From NCBI GenBank assembly GCA_934229725.1, contig CAKQDX010000012.1, positions 1 to 64,000 on the forward strand: a DNA stretch of 64,000 nucleotides, in the 5' to 3' direction. The notes beneath the pieces are model-generated. The model had not been told where the DNA came from and did not search any database. It was given only the letters and a program-made list of their open reading frames with translations. The stretch is from an uncultured Streptococcus sp. (GTDB taxonomy: Bacteria > Bacillota > Bacilli > Lactobacillales > Streptococcaceae). This document shows, in pieces, positions 1 to 8,702 of this stretch. How positions within the stretch are numbered: position 1 is the first letter of the stretch; each line of letters starts with the position of its first letter. A program made the position numbers and the translations under genes.

Positions 1-78
1 AAAAGGACTTAGTCCTGTGCAATACAGAACTAAATCCTTTGCTTAAATAATTTGTCTAACTTTTTGGGGTCAGTACAA
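1..78 (-). mobile_element. End of an IS3-family element running off the left edge
   Basis: Positions 54-77 read GTCTAACTTTTTGGGGTCAG followed by TACA, close to the terminal repeat at 14455-14478 (GTCTAACTTTTGGGGTGCAG then TTCA). Inside it lies a long hairpin at 2-40 (arms AAAGGACTTAGT and ACTAAATCCTTT, one G-U pair). The layout suits the 5' end of an IS3-family element whose transposase would be transcribed leftward beyond the window. The rest of the element is not visible, so intactness cannot be judged. Confidence 0.5.
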
Positions 79-129
79 TTTATAATCTAATTGGACTCTT
101 TCATATTTTTGTAAAATAAAGAGGAAATC

Positions 130-987
130 TTATTGTTCTTTACTAGGTTGGTAATCTGATAAATTTTTATGAATACGTTCTGCATAGACAGCATTATCAG
201 CAGACTCGTCAGCATCCATTAAACTGCTAACCAACTCAACATATGAATCCGTTGAAATAATCCAATTTCCATCAGTATCCTTGGTTAATTTGAAGCTCTT
301 TTCCAAATTATCCGCACCTGTTAAAGGAGTATAAGACATTTCTTTTGTCATACCTGAAAATTGCTCCAAACTACCACTAAAATTCTCACCAAAGAGAAAA
401 TAAGTAACAAGTGCCTTATCTCTCTCTTTGTCTTTATCACCTTTGCCAGCACTATTCCATTCCGCAAGTTTACTAATATCATTATTATATAATCTAGTTA
501 ATAACTCTCGGACTGTTCTAGCTGCATCATAGCTATTGACAGATCGTGACGTAAAGGTAACCGTCGCCTCATTGCCCTTAACTTTGACATCCTTCAGTTT
601 ATAGTCCTGAATTTTCCCAATCATATTACGGCGAACCTTAAGAAACTTAGAGAGCACTTGGGTTGGTGTTTTGGCATCATAGCCCTCAATATACTTAAAG
701 GTATAGTCAGCTTCAGGAGTATAGCCTTCTTTCTCAATAGTATCTGCAACCTGTTTCTCGAAGACATTCGTTTCGGTCCAACTTTCGTAATTCTCCCCGT
801 AGAGTTTTGAGAAACCATTACTTGATTTTCCAAGCATGGTATCAATCAAGACTGTCGCATCAGCCTTGGCACGCTCTGTCGGTGTTGGTGCGGCCTTTTT
901 CTTTTCCGCTGGCTTGTTTGACGCACAGGCTACGAGAATCAGACAAGCTGCTAGGACAAGTCCTAAGTAAGTAAACAGTTTTTTCAT
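130..987 (-). CDS. Putative lipoprotein of unknown function
   Basis: A 285-residue protein that starts with a lipoprotein signal peptide: a positive MKK start, a hydrophobic stretch and a lipobox LVAC with Cys at about residue 21, followed by a Lys/Pro-rich linker. It should be exported and lipid-anchored to the outer face of the membrane. The rest is hydrophilic, mixed alpha/beta in appearance, with no motif I recognise. A weak AGGG ribosome site lies 11 nt upstream of the ATG. It is monocistronic, between the IS end and dinB. Function unknown; a substrate-binding or stress lipoprotein is possible but not shown. Confidence 0.8.
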   Translation of the reverse strand: MKKLFTYLGLVLAACLILVACASNKPAEKKKAAPTPTERAKADATVLIDTMLGKSSNGFSKLYGENYESWTETNVFEKQVADTIEKEGYTPEADYTFKYIEGYDAKTPTQVLSKFLKVRRNMIGKIQDYKLKDVKVKGNEATVTFTSRSVNSYDAARTVRELLTRLYNNDISKLAEWNSAGKGDKDKERDKALVTYFLFGENFSGSLEQFSGMTKEMSYTPLTGADNLEKSFKLTKDTDGNWIISTDSYVELVSSLMDADESADNAVYAERIHKNLSDYQPSKEQ

Positions 988-1103
988 TAAGATTATTCCC
1001 TCATTTCTATTGGTTACTATTTAAGATAGCATAGGTCTGATGATTCTTCAAGGTCACTTTTCAGAGAATGAAGCAAAACTCTACCTATTATATGGTTTTC
1101 AAA

Positions 1104-2210
1104 TCATGACTCCAAATCGTCCAAATCTAACTGCCTGCCCTCTTGGTCTTCTAAACCTGTTAGGGTAACACCTAAGAGGCGAACGCCACTGCTATTTTCC
1201 TCTAATTGATCAAAAATGGTATGGGCAATCCTTTCAATGGTATCAAAGTCCTGGGTTGATTTGTCCAAGGTCATACGCTTGGTTAAGGTCGAGAAATCCG
1301 AATAACGGACCTTAATGACAATAATACGTCCGACTTTTTTAGCTCTCTGGGCACTCTCCGCTACCCTCCTGGCATTTTTAGTCAACTCAGCCTTAATGTC
1401 ATCTTCATTGTAAAGAAGCTTGCCGTAGGTTCGCTCACTTCCGATAGATTTGCGGACACGATTGGGCCTGACAGGGCTATTAGAAATCCCTCTGGCCTTA
1501 CGAAAGAGGTCAAATCCGAAGCGTCCAAAACGGTCAATCAAGTCCATCTCGGGAATCTTCAAAAGGTCGGCACCAGTATAAATGTCCATATCATGAAGGC
1601 GTTCCACTGACTTTTTACCTACCCCATGAAACTTTTCAATGGGTAGCTTTTCCAAAAATTCCTGAGCCTCCTCTGGCAATACCACCGTCAAACCAGCAGG
1701 CTTTTGAAAATCAGAGGCTAGTTTGGCAATGAATTTATTGTAGGAAACACCAGCCGAACAAGTCAGATGGAGTTCCTGCCAGATATCATACTGGATGAGT
1801 TTAGCGACCTTAACAGCCGACTTGATGCCAAGTTTATTAGTCGTCACATCAAGATAAGCCTCGTCGATAGACATAGGTTCAACCAGGTCAGTATAACGCT
1901 TAAATATCTCACGAATCTGCATCCCAACCTCACGGTAATGGCTATAATTGCCCGAGATAAAAACCGCATTAGGACAGCGTTCATAGGCTTCTTTAGAAGA
2001 CATGGCTGAGTGGACACCGTATTTTCTAGCCTCATAATTACAAGTTGACACCACCCCACGTCCTCCTGTTTTTCTAGGGTCATGACCGATAATAACCGGC
2101 TTGTCCTTAAGGCTGGGATCATCTCTCATCTCAACCTGAGCAAAAAAGGCGTCCATGTCAATATGAATAATCTTTCGGCTCGTATCATTAATCAGAGGAA
2201 ATTCTAACAT
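1104..2210 (-). CDS. dinB: DNA polymerase IV (Y-family translesion polymerase)
   Basis: A 368-residue Y-family polymerase for error-prone bypass of damaged template. The first catalytic carboxylate motif is IHIDMDAFFAQVEMRD (about 16-31), the second is MSIDEAYLDV (about 115-124), with the helix-hairpin-helix GVGKKSVERL near 197 and the little-finger domain in the C-terminal third. Length matches bacterial Pol IV. A strong ribosome site AAGGAGG lies 8 nt before the ATG. The C-terminus, rich in Asp/Glu, lacks an obvious QLxLF-type clamp motif, though RQLDLDDLE may serve. It faces pfl divergently across 265 bp. Confidence 0.93.
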   Translation of the reverse strand: MLEFPLINDTSRKIIHIDMDAFFAQVEMRDDPSLKDKPVIIGHDPRKTGGRGVVSTCNYEARKYGVHSAMSSKEAYERCPNAVFISGNYSHYREVGMQIREIFKRYTDLVEPMSIDEAYLDVTTNKLGIKSAVKVAKLIQYDIWQELHLTCSAGVSYNKFIAKLASDFQKPAGLTVVLPEEAQEFLEKLPIEKFHGVGKKSVERLHDMDIYTGADLLKIPEMDLIDRFGRFGFDLFRKARGISNSPVRPNRVRKSIGSERTYGKLLYNEDDIKAELTKNARRVAESAQRAKKVGRIIVIKVRYSDFSTLTKRMTLDKSTQDFDTIERIAHTIFDQLEENSSGVRLLGVTLTGLEDQEGRQLDLDDLES

Positions 2211-2392
2211 GGCTTACCGCCTCCTTTCTCAGATGTGTCTCCTTGTAAAGCTCTCCATAGAAAACTTTGGGCCTGCAAAGCATTCTCCCCTTATAATACC
2301 AAAATCTATCACAAAACAGAAATTTATAATACAGATTACGTATTTTCAAAACTGTATTATAAAAGAATGTCTCTAAAATCACAGTTTTAAAG

Positions 2393-2421
2393 TTGTGTAA
2401 GCGGTTACTGTGTGATAGAAT
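2393..2421 (+). promoter_or_regulatory. pfl promoter with overlapping cre-like operator
   Basis: A -35 TTGTGT (2393-2398) and -10 TAGAAT (2416-2421) are separated by 17 bp. Between and over the -35 lies TGTAAGCGGTTACT (2396-2409), which matches the catabolite responsive element consensus except at the last base. This predicts CcpA control of pfl. Further down, the 5' leader holds an inverted repeat GTAACA-N7-TGTTAC at 2434-2452. Confidence 0.55.
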
Positions 2422-2475
2422 ACTTTTAGAGAATGTAACAGATGATTTGTTACTAGAATTATAGGAGAACCAAAT

Positions 2476-4788
2476 ATGGCAACTGTTAAAACTAACACAG
2501 ATGTTTTTGAAAAAGCATGGGAAGGCTTTAAAGGAACTGACTGGAAAGAAAAAGCTAGTGTTTCACGTTTCGTTCAAGCAAACTACAAACCTTATGATGG
2601 TGATGAAAGCTTCCTTGCAGGACCAACTGAACGCTCTCTAAAAATTAAAAAAATCGTAGATGAAACTAAAGCAGGATATGAAGCTGAAGGACGCTTCCCA
2701 ATGGATACTCGTCCAACTTCAATCGCTGACATTGACGCAGGATACATTTCAAAAGAAGATGAACTTATCTATGGTATCCAAAATGATGAGCTCTTCAAAT
2801 TGAACTTCATGCCTAAAGGTGGTATCCGTATGGCGGAAACTGCTTTGAAAGAACACGGTTATGAACCAGATCCAGCTGTACACGAAATTTTCACTAAATA
2901 CGTAACTACAGTTAATGACGGTATCTTCCGTGCTTACACTTCAAACATCCGTCGTGCACGTCACGCTCACACTGTTACTGGTCTTCCAGATGCTTACTCA
3001 CGTGGACGTATCATCGGGGTTTACGCTCGTCTTGCCCTTTATGGTGCTGACTACTTGATGCAAGAAAAAGTTAACGACTGGAATGCTATCAAAGAAATCG
3101 ACGAAGAAACTATCCGTCTTCGTGAAGAAGTTAACCTTCAATATCAAGCACTTCAACAAGTCGTTGCTCTTGGTGACCTTTACGGAGTAGACGTTCGTCG
3201 TCCAGCCTTCGATACTAAAGAAGCTATCCAATGGACAAACATCGCCTTCATGGCAGTATGTCGTGTCATCAACGGTGCCGCTACTTCACTTGGACGTGTG
3301 CCAATCGTTCTTGACGTATACGCAGAACGTGACCTTGCTCGTGGTACATACACTGAATCAGAAATCCAAGAATTCGTTGACGATTTCGTTATGAAATTGC
3401 GTACAGTTAAATTCGCTCGTACTAAAGCTTACGACGAATTGTACTCAGGTGACCCAACATTCATCACAACTTCAATGGCTGGTATGGGTGCTGATGGACG
3501 CCACCGTGTTACTAAGATGGACTTCCGTTTCTTGAACACTTTGGACAACATCGGTAACTCTCCAGAACCAAACTTGACTGTTCTTTGGACTGATAAATTG
3601 CCATACGCTTTCCGTCGTTATTGTATGTCAATGTCTCACAAACACTCTTCTATCCAATACGAAGGTGTGACTACTATGGCTAAAGACGGATACGGTGAAA
3701 TGAGCTGTATCTCATGTTGTGTATCACCACTTGACCCAGAAAACGAAGAACAACGCCACAACATCCAATACTTCGGTGCTCGTGTTAACGTTCTTAAAGC
3801 CCTTCTTACTGGTTTGAACGGTGGTTACGACGATGTTCATAAAGACTATAAAGTATTTGACATCGAACCTATCCGTGACGAAGTTCTTGACTTTGATACT
3901 GTTAAAGCTAACTTCGAAAAATCTCTTGACTGGTTGACTGACACTTACGTAGATGCCCTTAACATCATCCACTACATGACTGATAAGTACAACTACGAAG
4001 CTGTTCAAATGGCCTTCTTGCCAACTAAACAACGTGCTAACATGGGATTCGGTATCTGTGGTTTCGCAAATACTGTTGATACATTGGCAGCTATCAAGTA
4101 CGCTACTGTTAAACCAATCCGTGATGAAGATGGCTACATCTACGACTACGAAACAATCGGTGATTACCCACGTTGGGGTGAAGATGACCCACGTTCTAAC
4201 GAATTGGCAGAATGGTTGATTGAAGCTTACACTACTCGTCTTCGTAGCCACAAACTCTACAAAGATGCAGAAGCTACAGTTTCACTTCTTACAATCACTT
4301 CAAACGTTGCCTACTCTAAACAAACTGGTAACTCTCCAGTTCACAAAGGGGTATACCTCAACGAAGATGGTTCAGTGAACTTGTCTAAACTTGAATTCTT
4401 CTCACCAGGTGCTAACCCATCTAACAAAGCTAAAGGTGGATGGTTGCAAAACTTGAACTCACTTGCTAGCCTTGACTTCGGTTATGCTGCTGATGGTATC
4501 TCATTGACAACTCAAGTATCACCTCGTGCTCTTGGTAAAACTCGTGACGAACAAGTCGACAACTTGGTAACAATCCTTGATGGTTACTTCGAAAACGGTG
4601 GACAACACGTTAACTTGAACGTTATGGACTTGTCAGACGTTTACGAAAAGATTATGAATGGTGAAGACGTTATCGTTCGTATCTCTGGATACTGTGTAAA
4701 CACTAAATACCTCACTCCAGAACAAAAAACTGAATTGACACAACGTGTCTTCCATGAAGTTCTTTCAATGGACGACGCTTTGGGATAA
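2476..4788 (+). CDS. pfl: Formate C-acetyltransferase (pyruvate formate-lyase)
   Basis: A 770-residue glycyl radical enzyme that cleaves pyruvate with CoA to acetyl-CoA and formate in the cytosol under low oxygen. The active-site cysteine pair lies in MSCISCCVSP (about 408-417) and the glycyl-radical loop in VRISGYCVN near residue 740. Length fits the family (about 760-770). The ATG follows TAGGAG with 8 nt spacing. Codon use is highly biased, as for an abundant glycolytic-type protein. It needs a PflA activating enzyme, which is not in this window. In this group Pfl also supplies formate for purine synthesis. A strong terminator follows. Confidence 0.97.
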   Translation: MATVKTNTDVFEKAWEGFKGTDWKEKASVSRFVQANYKPYDGDESFLAGPTERSLKIKKIVDETKAGYEAEGRFPMDTRPTSIADIDAGYISKEDELIYGIQNDELFKLNFMPKGGIRMAETALKEHGYEPDPAVHEIFTKYVTTVNDGIFRAYTSNIRRARHAHTVTGLPDAYSRGRIIGVYARLALYGADYLMQEKVNDWNAIKEIDEETIRLREEVNLQYQALQQVVALGDLYGVDVRRPAFDTKEAIQWTNIAFMAVCRVINGAATSLGRVPIVLDVYAERDLARGTYTESEIQEFVDDFVMKLRTVKFARTKAYDELYSGDPTFITTSMAGMGADGRHRVTKMDFRFLNTLDNIGNSPEPNLTVLWTDKLPYAFRRYCMSMSHKHSSIQYEGVTTMAKDGYGEMSCISCCVSPLDPENEEQRHNIQYFGARVNVLKALLTGLNGGYDDVHKDYKVFDIEPIRDEVLDFDTVKANFEKSLDWLTDTYVDALNIIHYMTDKYNYEAVQMAFLPTKQRANMGFGICGFANTVDTLAAIKYATVKPIRDEDGYIYDYETIGDYPRWGEDDPRSNELAEWLIEAYTTRLRSHKLYKDAEATVSLLTITSNVAYSKQTGNSPVHKGVYLNEDGSVNLSKLEFFSPGANPSNKAKGGWLQNLNSLASLDFGYAADGISLTTQVSPRALGKTRDEQVDNLVTILDGYFENGGQHVNLNVMDLSDVYEKIMNGEDVIVRISGYCVNTKYLTPEQKTELTQRVFHEVLSMDDALG

Positions 4789-4802
4789 GCTAAATAAATA
4801 AG

Positions 4803-4833
4803 GGACTCGCTAGTGCGAGTTCTTTTATTTTTA
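4803..4833 (+). terminator. Rho-independent terminator of pfl
   Basis: Stem GGACTCGC / GCGAGTTC with a TAGT loop, followed by a T-rich run (TTTTATTTTTAT). Confidence 0.85.
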
Positions 4834-4875
4834 TAAAAATAATGTCATTTTATTATAACTAATTTATAATTTATA

Positions 4876-4904
4876 TTGACATTTTATTATATAACCTATA
4901 AAAT
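4876..4904 (+). promoter_or_regulatory. Promoter of the carbonic anhydrase gene, with a long leader
   Basis: TTGACA (4876-4881), 17 bp, TAAAAT (4899-4904). The predicted leader from about 4911 to 5051 is about 140 nt, long for this genome, and begins with a perfect palindrome GTTTGGAATTTCCAAAC (4917-4933). No known riboswitch class was recognised. Confidence 0.65.
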
Positions 4905-5051
4905 ATAAGCATTTCCGTTTGGAATTTCCAAACACTTCTTTCTCAGAAGAGCTATCGTTACATCAGCCTGAGTCACTGTCACAGTAAAGAGACCTTACTA
5001 ATGACAAGTATAAGCTCTTTGTGATAGGACTAAGGACGACAAGGAGGAAAG

Positions 5052-5834
5052 ATGACTAAGAAATGTTTAACCTTAACTGGAGTACTATCACTTATGGCTA
5101 GTACTATCCTACTCGTAGCCTGCCAATCCAAGACTGACACTGAAACCTCTAAATCCAAGGATGTTCAATGGGGGTACACTGGTGCAACCGGTCCTGAACA
5201 TTGGGGTGACCTCTCCAAAGATTATGAACTCAGCAAAAATGGTAAAGAACAATCTCCAATCAATATCACAGGAGCTGAGGACGTCGATCTTCCAGAACTA
5301 AACCTTCATAATCAAGAATCAGAAGGCCAAGTTGAAAACAATGGTCATACGATTGAAGTCAGCTTTAAAAATCCCAAGAATAGCCTAACGATTGGTGATG
5401 ATGTCTATAAATTGCAACAGTTTCATTTTCACGCACCCAGTGAGAATGAAATTGATGGCAAAACCTATCCTCTTGAAGGACACTTTGTCTACAAGACCGA
5501 TACTGGGAAAATCACAGTTGTCTCAGTTCTCTATAATTATGGGGATGAAAACCAAGCCTTGAAACAAATCTGGGATAAGATGCCTCAGGCTGCTAATACT
5601 GAAACCGAGTTGTCTCAGCCTATCTCACTAGATGATTTCTATCCTGAAAACAAAGACTACTACAACTTTGAAGGCTCCTTAACAACTCCACCATGTACTG
5701 AAGGTGTTAATTGGATTGTCTTCAAAAACCAAGAAACCGTCAGCAAGGAACAGGTGGAAAAATTCACACAAACCCTTGGATTTGAAAATAACCGCCCTAT
5801 CCAAGAAACAAATGGTCGAAAAATCAAAGAATAA
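5052..5834 (+). CDS. Alpha-class carbonic anhydrase, lipoprotein
   Basis: A 260-residue exported enzyme interconverting CO2 and bicarbonate. The N-terminus is a lipoprotein signal with lipobox VAC (Cys about 24). The alpha-carbonic anhydrase fold is shown by GYTGATGPEHWGDL (about 42-55), QSPINI (about 72), the zinc-binding pair in QQFHFHAPSENE, a third His in EGHFVYK, and the C-terminal SLTTPPCTEGVNW. All key residues appear present. AAGGAGG lies 5 nt before the ATG. The location outside the membrane suggests a role in CO2/bicarbonate supply or acid tolerance. A clear terminator follows, so it is monocistronic. Confidence 0.92.
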   Translation: MTKKCLTLTGVLSLMASTILLVACQSKTDTETSKSKDVQWGYTGATGPEHWGDLSKDYELSKNGKEQSPINITGAEDVDLPELNLHNQESEGQVENNGHTIEVSFKNPKNSLTIGDDVYKLQQFHFHAPSENEIDGKTYPLEGHFVYKTDTGKITVVSVLYNYGDENQALKQIWDKMPQAANTETELSQPISLDDFYPENKDYYNFEGSLTTPPCTEGVNWIVFKNQETVSKEQVEKFTQTLGFENNRPIQETNGRKIKE

Positions 5835-5844
5835 AGTCATACAG

Positions 5845-5882
5845 AAAGCTTGATGTTCCCTCTTCTCATCAAGCTTTTTTCC
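5845..5882 (+). terminator. Terminator of the carbonic anhydrase gene
   Basis: Stem AAAGCTTGATG (5845-5855) pairs with CATCAAGCTTT (5867-5877), followed by a T run. Confidence 0.85.
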
Positions 5883-5883
5883 A

Positions 5884-5913
5884 TTGACGATTAGCTATAA
5901 GCTTTGTTACAAT
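5884..5913 (+). promoter_or_regulatory. Promoter predicting a leaderless GNAT mRNA
   Basis: TTGACG (5884-5889), 18 bp, TACAAT (5908-5913). The -10 ends 6 nt before the ATG at 5920, so transcription should start at or next to the start codon. No Shine-Dalgarno sequence precedes that ATG. Confidence 0.6.
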
Positions 5914-5919
5914 GACCCT

Positions 5920-6372
5920 ATGATTATTAAACATACAAGAGATACACTTTCAGAAACTTACCTAGATGCCGTATCCATTCGAAACACTGTTTTTGTTAAG
6001 GGCCAAGGGGTGCCTCGCTCCATCGAGATTGATGCTAATGAAGCCTACTGCATTCACTTTGTCCTCTATGATGATAAGGACCAGGCTGCTGCAACCGTGC
6101 GTTTACTACCCAACAAGGATTTGACTCAGGTCACTCTCCAGCGCATGGCAGTGCTCGATACCCACCAAGGACAAGGGCTAGGTAGCATTCTTCTAAGAGA
6201 AGCTGAAGATTTTGCCCAAGAACAGGGCTTTAAATCTATTTCTCTCCATGCTCAACTAGGGGCACTTAAGTTCTATCTCAATAATGGCTATCAAGAAGTC
6301 GGTCAAATCTTTGAAGAAGCTGGAATCCAACATATTACTGTTGAAAAATCCTTACTAAGTAAAAAAGCTTAA
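5920..6372 (+). CDS. GNAT-family N-acetyltransferase
   Basis: A 150-residue acyl-CoA N-acyltransferase of the GNAT superfamily, ElaA/YjcF-like in appearance. The acetyl-CoA binding motif A is seen as LQRMAVLDTHQGQGLGSILL (about 82-101, with the QGxGxG signature), followed by ISLHAQLGALKFYLNNGY near 119-136. The substrate is unknown. An in-frame TTG at 5884 would add 12 residues but lies in the -35 box of the likely promoter, so ATG 5920 is chosen and the mRNA is probably leaderless. The gene converges on the next one through a shared hairpin. Confidence 0.85.
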   Translation: MIIKHTRDTLSETYLDAVSIRNTVFVKGQGVPRSIEIDANEAYCIHFVLYDDKDQAAATVRLLPNKDLTQVTLQRMAVLDTHQGQGLGSILLREAEDFAQEQGFKSISLHAQLGALKFYLNNGYQEVGQIFEEAGIQHITVEKSLLSKKA

Positions 6373-6396
6373 GCAGTATAGCAACTGCTTAAGCTT
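6365..6396. terminator. Bidirectional hairpin between convergent genes
   Basis: Arms AAGCTTAAGCAGT (6365-6377) and ACTGCTTAAGCTT (6384-6396) overlap the stop codons of the two convergent genes; U-rich tracts are weak on both sides. Confidence 0.6.
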
Positions 6397-7063
6397 CTTC
6401 TTTTGTCGAAAATATCGGATAACCATGCTCGACAGCAAGAACTGTTACATTTTCTCTTTTCTTTACAGCCTCTACAATCTTTTTCCAGTATTTCTGCCCT
6501 GTAAAAAGAAGGACAAATACTCCCATGTAGACCAAAAAAACAAGAAATTGTTTATATTCAGAAGATGACAGTTTTGATCCTAGTTCTAGGAGCTCAAACA
6601 CTCCTCTCAATAGAACTGTAAAGGTAATCATTACAAGACTAAGTCCACTAAAGTAGCCTAAACATATCAGCAAATACTCTATTTGAAGCTTCTTGGAACG
6701 CTTCTTATACAGCAACTCATAGTCTCGACCGTACTTTTCAAATACAGGAAAGGAAATATCAAGCCCTCTTCTCATACGAAGGACTTTCAAATCAGGTTGG
6801 GCACGATAACCAAGGTAATGAATCAGTTTGTATAGTAGTTCTCTTATCAAAATATAGGAAGAAGCGGTTACAGCGGACACTATACTTAAAAATATAAAAG
6901 GAAATAAAGAGAAGTAAGCTTTATCAAACGCTAACAAGCCTTCTATCACTACAAAAAACATAGCACAGACAAAGAGATTACTCCCATTAAGAATACAAAA
7001 GAGCAGACTGAGAAAGCAAGAGACAAATCTACTTTGTTTAGGTGGCTTAAGCGACCGTTGCAT
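6389..7063 (-). CDS. Membrane protein of unknown function
   Basis: A 224-residue protein with four predicted membrane segments in two hairpins (about 10-50 and 120-200) separated by a cytosolic loop containing GYRAQPDLKVLR and FEKYGRDYELLYKKRSKK. The start chosen is the ATG at 7063, which follows AAGAAGGAG with 6 nt spacing; an upstream ATG at 7081 contains that ribosome site. The neighbouring gene at 7151-7696 has the same loop pattern (YHARP, FEKTTDAYKILYDKRS), so the two are diverged tandem paralogues. Function not recognised. Confidence 0.7.
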   Translation of the reverse strand: MQRSLKPPKQSRFVSCFLSLLFCILNGSNLFVCAMFFVVIEGLLAFDKAYFSLFPFIFLSIVSAVTASSYILIRELLYKLIHYLGYRAQPDLKVLRMRRGLDISFPVFEKYGRDYELLYKKRSKKLQIEYLLICLGYFSGLSLVMITFTVLLRGVFELLELGSKLSSSEYKQFLVFLVYMGVFVLLFTGQKYWKKIVEAVKKRENVTVLAVEHGYPIFSTKEEA

Positions 7064-7150
7064 TATGAACTCCTTCTTCATGATTCCAATCAAAACATGG
7101 TAATTTTTGATTAACTTGGTGAGCCCTTCCTATAAGCTTCACTTTAGTCT

Positions 7151-7696
7151 TTATTTCTTTAGAAAAATAGGGTAAAAATACTCCTCTGAGATAACTTTTA
7201 AGTTAAAATAACGGACAAAGTGACTTTTCAGATGTATGAGCCATCTTACAGAAAAAATCAAAACACCACATAAGAACAAGAAGAGTATATAGCCAACTTT
7301 TCCTAAGGTGAAGCTATAACCGATTAGAATGACTAAGATGATGAAGAGGTAGAGTCTACCAAGAGTCGCTAGGAAATAAAGAAATTGATGTCTAAGAGAG
7401 CGCTTATCATATAGTATTTTGTAGGCATCTGTCGTTTTTTCAAAAAATACTATATATGACGTTCTACCTCGGTAATCCTCTTCTCCAAAGGGGCGGGCAT
7501 GGTAACCACAGAAATGAAAAAGTTTAAATATGATGCCATGTCCCATCCTATAAAATGTCACAACCAAAAGTATGACGGCAATAACTTTTGGAATATCCAC
7601 CTCTTGTACGACCTGACCAACACCGAATAGATGCTCCAACCATACAAATGTCACATAAGACAAGACTATCAAACATATCTTCAAAAAGATAAACAA
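7151..7696 (-). CDS. Membrane protein, paralogue of its neighbour
   Basis: A 181-residue membrane protein with about four hydrophobic segments and the loop GYHARPFGEEDYRG ... FEKTTDAYKILYDKRSLRHQ, matching the loop of the 6389-7063 product. It starts with TTG at 7694-7696. The reading frame stays open further upstream and the best ribosome-like site (AGAAGGTGAG) lies about 20 nt before the TTG, so an ATT or other upstream start is possible. Function unknown; the pair may act as a heteromeric membrane complex, which is inference only. Confidence 0.6.
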   Translation of the reverse strand: MFIFLKICLIVLSYVTFVWLEHLFGVGQVVQEVDIPKVIAVILLVVTFYRMGHGIIFKLFHFCGYHARPFGEEDYRGRTSYIVFFEKTTDAYKILYDKRSLRHQFLYFLATLGRLYLFIILVILIGYSFTLGKVGYILFLFLCGVLIFSVRWLIHLKSHFVRYFNLKVISEEYFYPIFLKK

Positions 7697-7757
7697 TTGT
7701 GTCGCCCCGGCACTAATCTCACCTTCTAGAGGATTAAAAGATGTCCCTCTTCTATTT

Positions 7758-8702
7758 TTATTTGTCAGAATGTACCAACTCCTCCTTCATTATTTCAATC
7801 AAAGCGTCTCTATCTTTAATCCATTGAGCCCTCTCATCCTTGTAATAAGTACGATTACTGAGGAAAATCGCCGCACGTTGAGCTGGGATGTTAATCAGAA
7901 CAAAGGTACCTGTATAACCAGTATGAAGAATCCAATCACCTTGGAGGTCCCAAGCGACACTACGTTCCTTATTGGATTGGCTGATATTTTGCGTCAGATT
8001 TTTAGCAAAATCATCCTTCAAATAATGATTAACAAAAATTTCTAAGTCTTTAAGGGTTGAAAAGAGACCTGCCGACCCTGTATGCTCTTTGAGCACTCGA
8101 GCCTTGGGATCGTGAACAGTTCCGCCTGGTATACCCTTAACCGTTGGAACAGCTACATCAACTGGCCCAAACTGTGTTTCAGACATACCAAAGGGTTGAA
8201 AAACTTCGGAGTCAAAGAGCTTATCCAGACTTTTTCCAGACAACTTTTCGAGCATCAGCCCCAAGAGAATAAAGTTAATATCAGTATACAAGAAAGGTTT
8301 ATCATCCCTAACTTTGATGGCGTTTATAGCAGCAATCAAACCCTCCTGGTCTAATTCATCACGATTAGGAATGAAAGGATCAATCCCACTACTATGAGAC
8401 AAGAGCTGACGTAATGTTAACGTCTTATTTTCTACTGCGGGGTAGTAGGTAGACAACTTCTCATCCAAGTCCAATTTATCGGCCTGCAGATAGAAAAGAC
8501 AGAGGGTTCCAACCCCGACCACCTTGGATACACTGGCTAGGTCATAGGTGAGACCTGGAACTACTGGAACACAGCCATCTTGAGTCCCTTGGTAGTGCTC
8601 CTGCCAAGCTTTTCCATCATAAAGGGCAAGGCTGGCACCCGGAAAGATGTCAGCCTTGATGTAATCTGTAATTGTTGCTAATGTTAGTTGAAAATCAGTC
8701 AT
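7758..8702 (-). CDS. Beta-lactamase-like serine hydrolase
   Basis: A 314-residue protein of the class C beta-lactamase / penicillin-binding-protein-like fold. SxxK catalytic motif is SVSK in LASVSKVVGVG (about 58-68), the Tyr motif is YTDINF (about 138), and the third motif may be HTGYTG (about 260). There is no signal peptide, so it is cytosolic; family members act as esterases or peptidases. The ATG at 8702-8700 overlaps the stop of cppA (TAATG), implying translational coupling; an upstream TTG at 8717 would sit directly on the GAGG sequence and is rejected. Substrate unknown. Confidence 0.82.
   Translation of the reverse strand: MTDFQLTLATITDYIKADIFPGASLALYDGKAWQEHYQGTQDGCVPVVPGLTYDLASVSKVVGVGTLCLFYLQADKLDLDEKLSTYYPAVENKTLTLRQLLSHSSGIDPFIPNRDELDQEGLIAAINAIKVRDDKPFLYTDINFILLGLMLEKLSGKSLDKLFDSEVFQPFGMSETQFGPVDVAVPTVKGIPGGTVHDPKARVLKEHTGSAGLFSTLKDLEIFVNHYLKDDFAKNLTQNISQSNKERSVAWDLQGDWILHTGYTGTFVLINIPAQRAAIFLSNRTYYKDERAQWIKDRDALIEIMKEELVHSDK

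Noticed and set aside
2188..2382. 64-codon minus-strand ORF between dinB and pfl
   Set aside because: It overlaps the dinB start and its ribosome site, has no signals and no recognisable sequence.
2998..4251. Minus-strand open frames of 77 and 175 codons inside pfl
   Set aside because: They are antisense shadows of a highly codon-biased gene, with odd composition and no ribosome sites or family motifs.
5884..5919. TTG start 12 codons upstream for the GNAT protein
   Set aside because: The TTG is part of a good -35 box and would lie upstream of the predicted transcript start.
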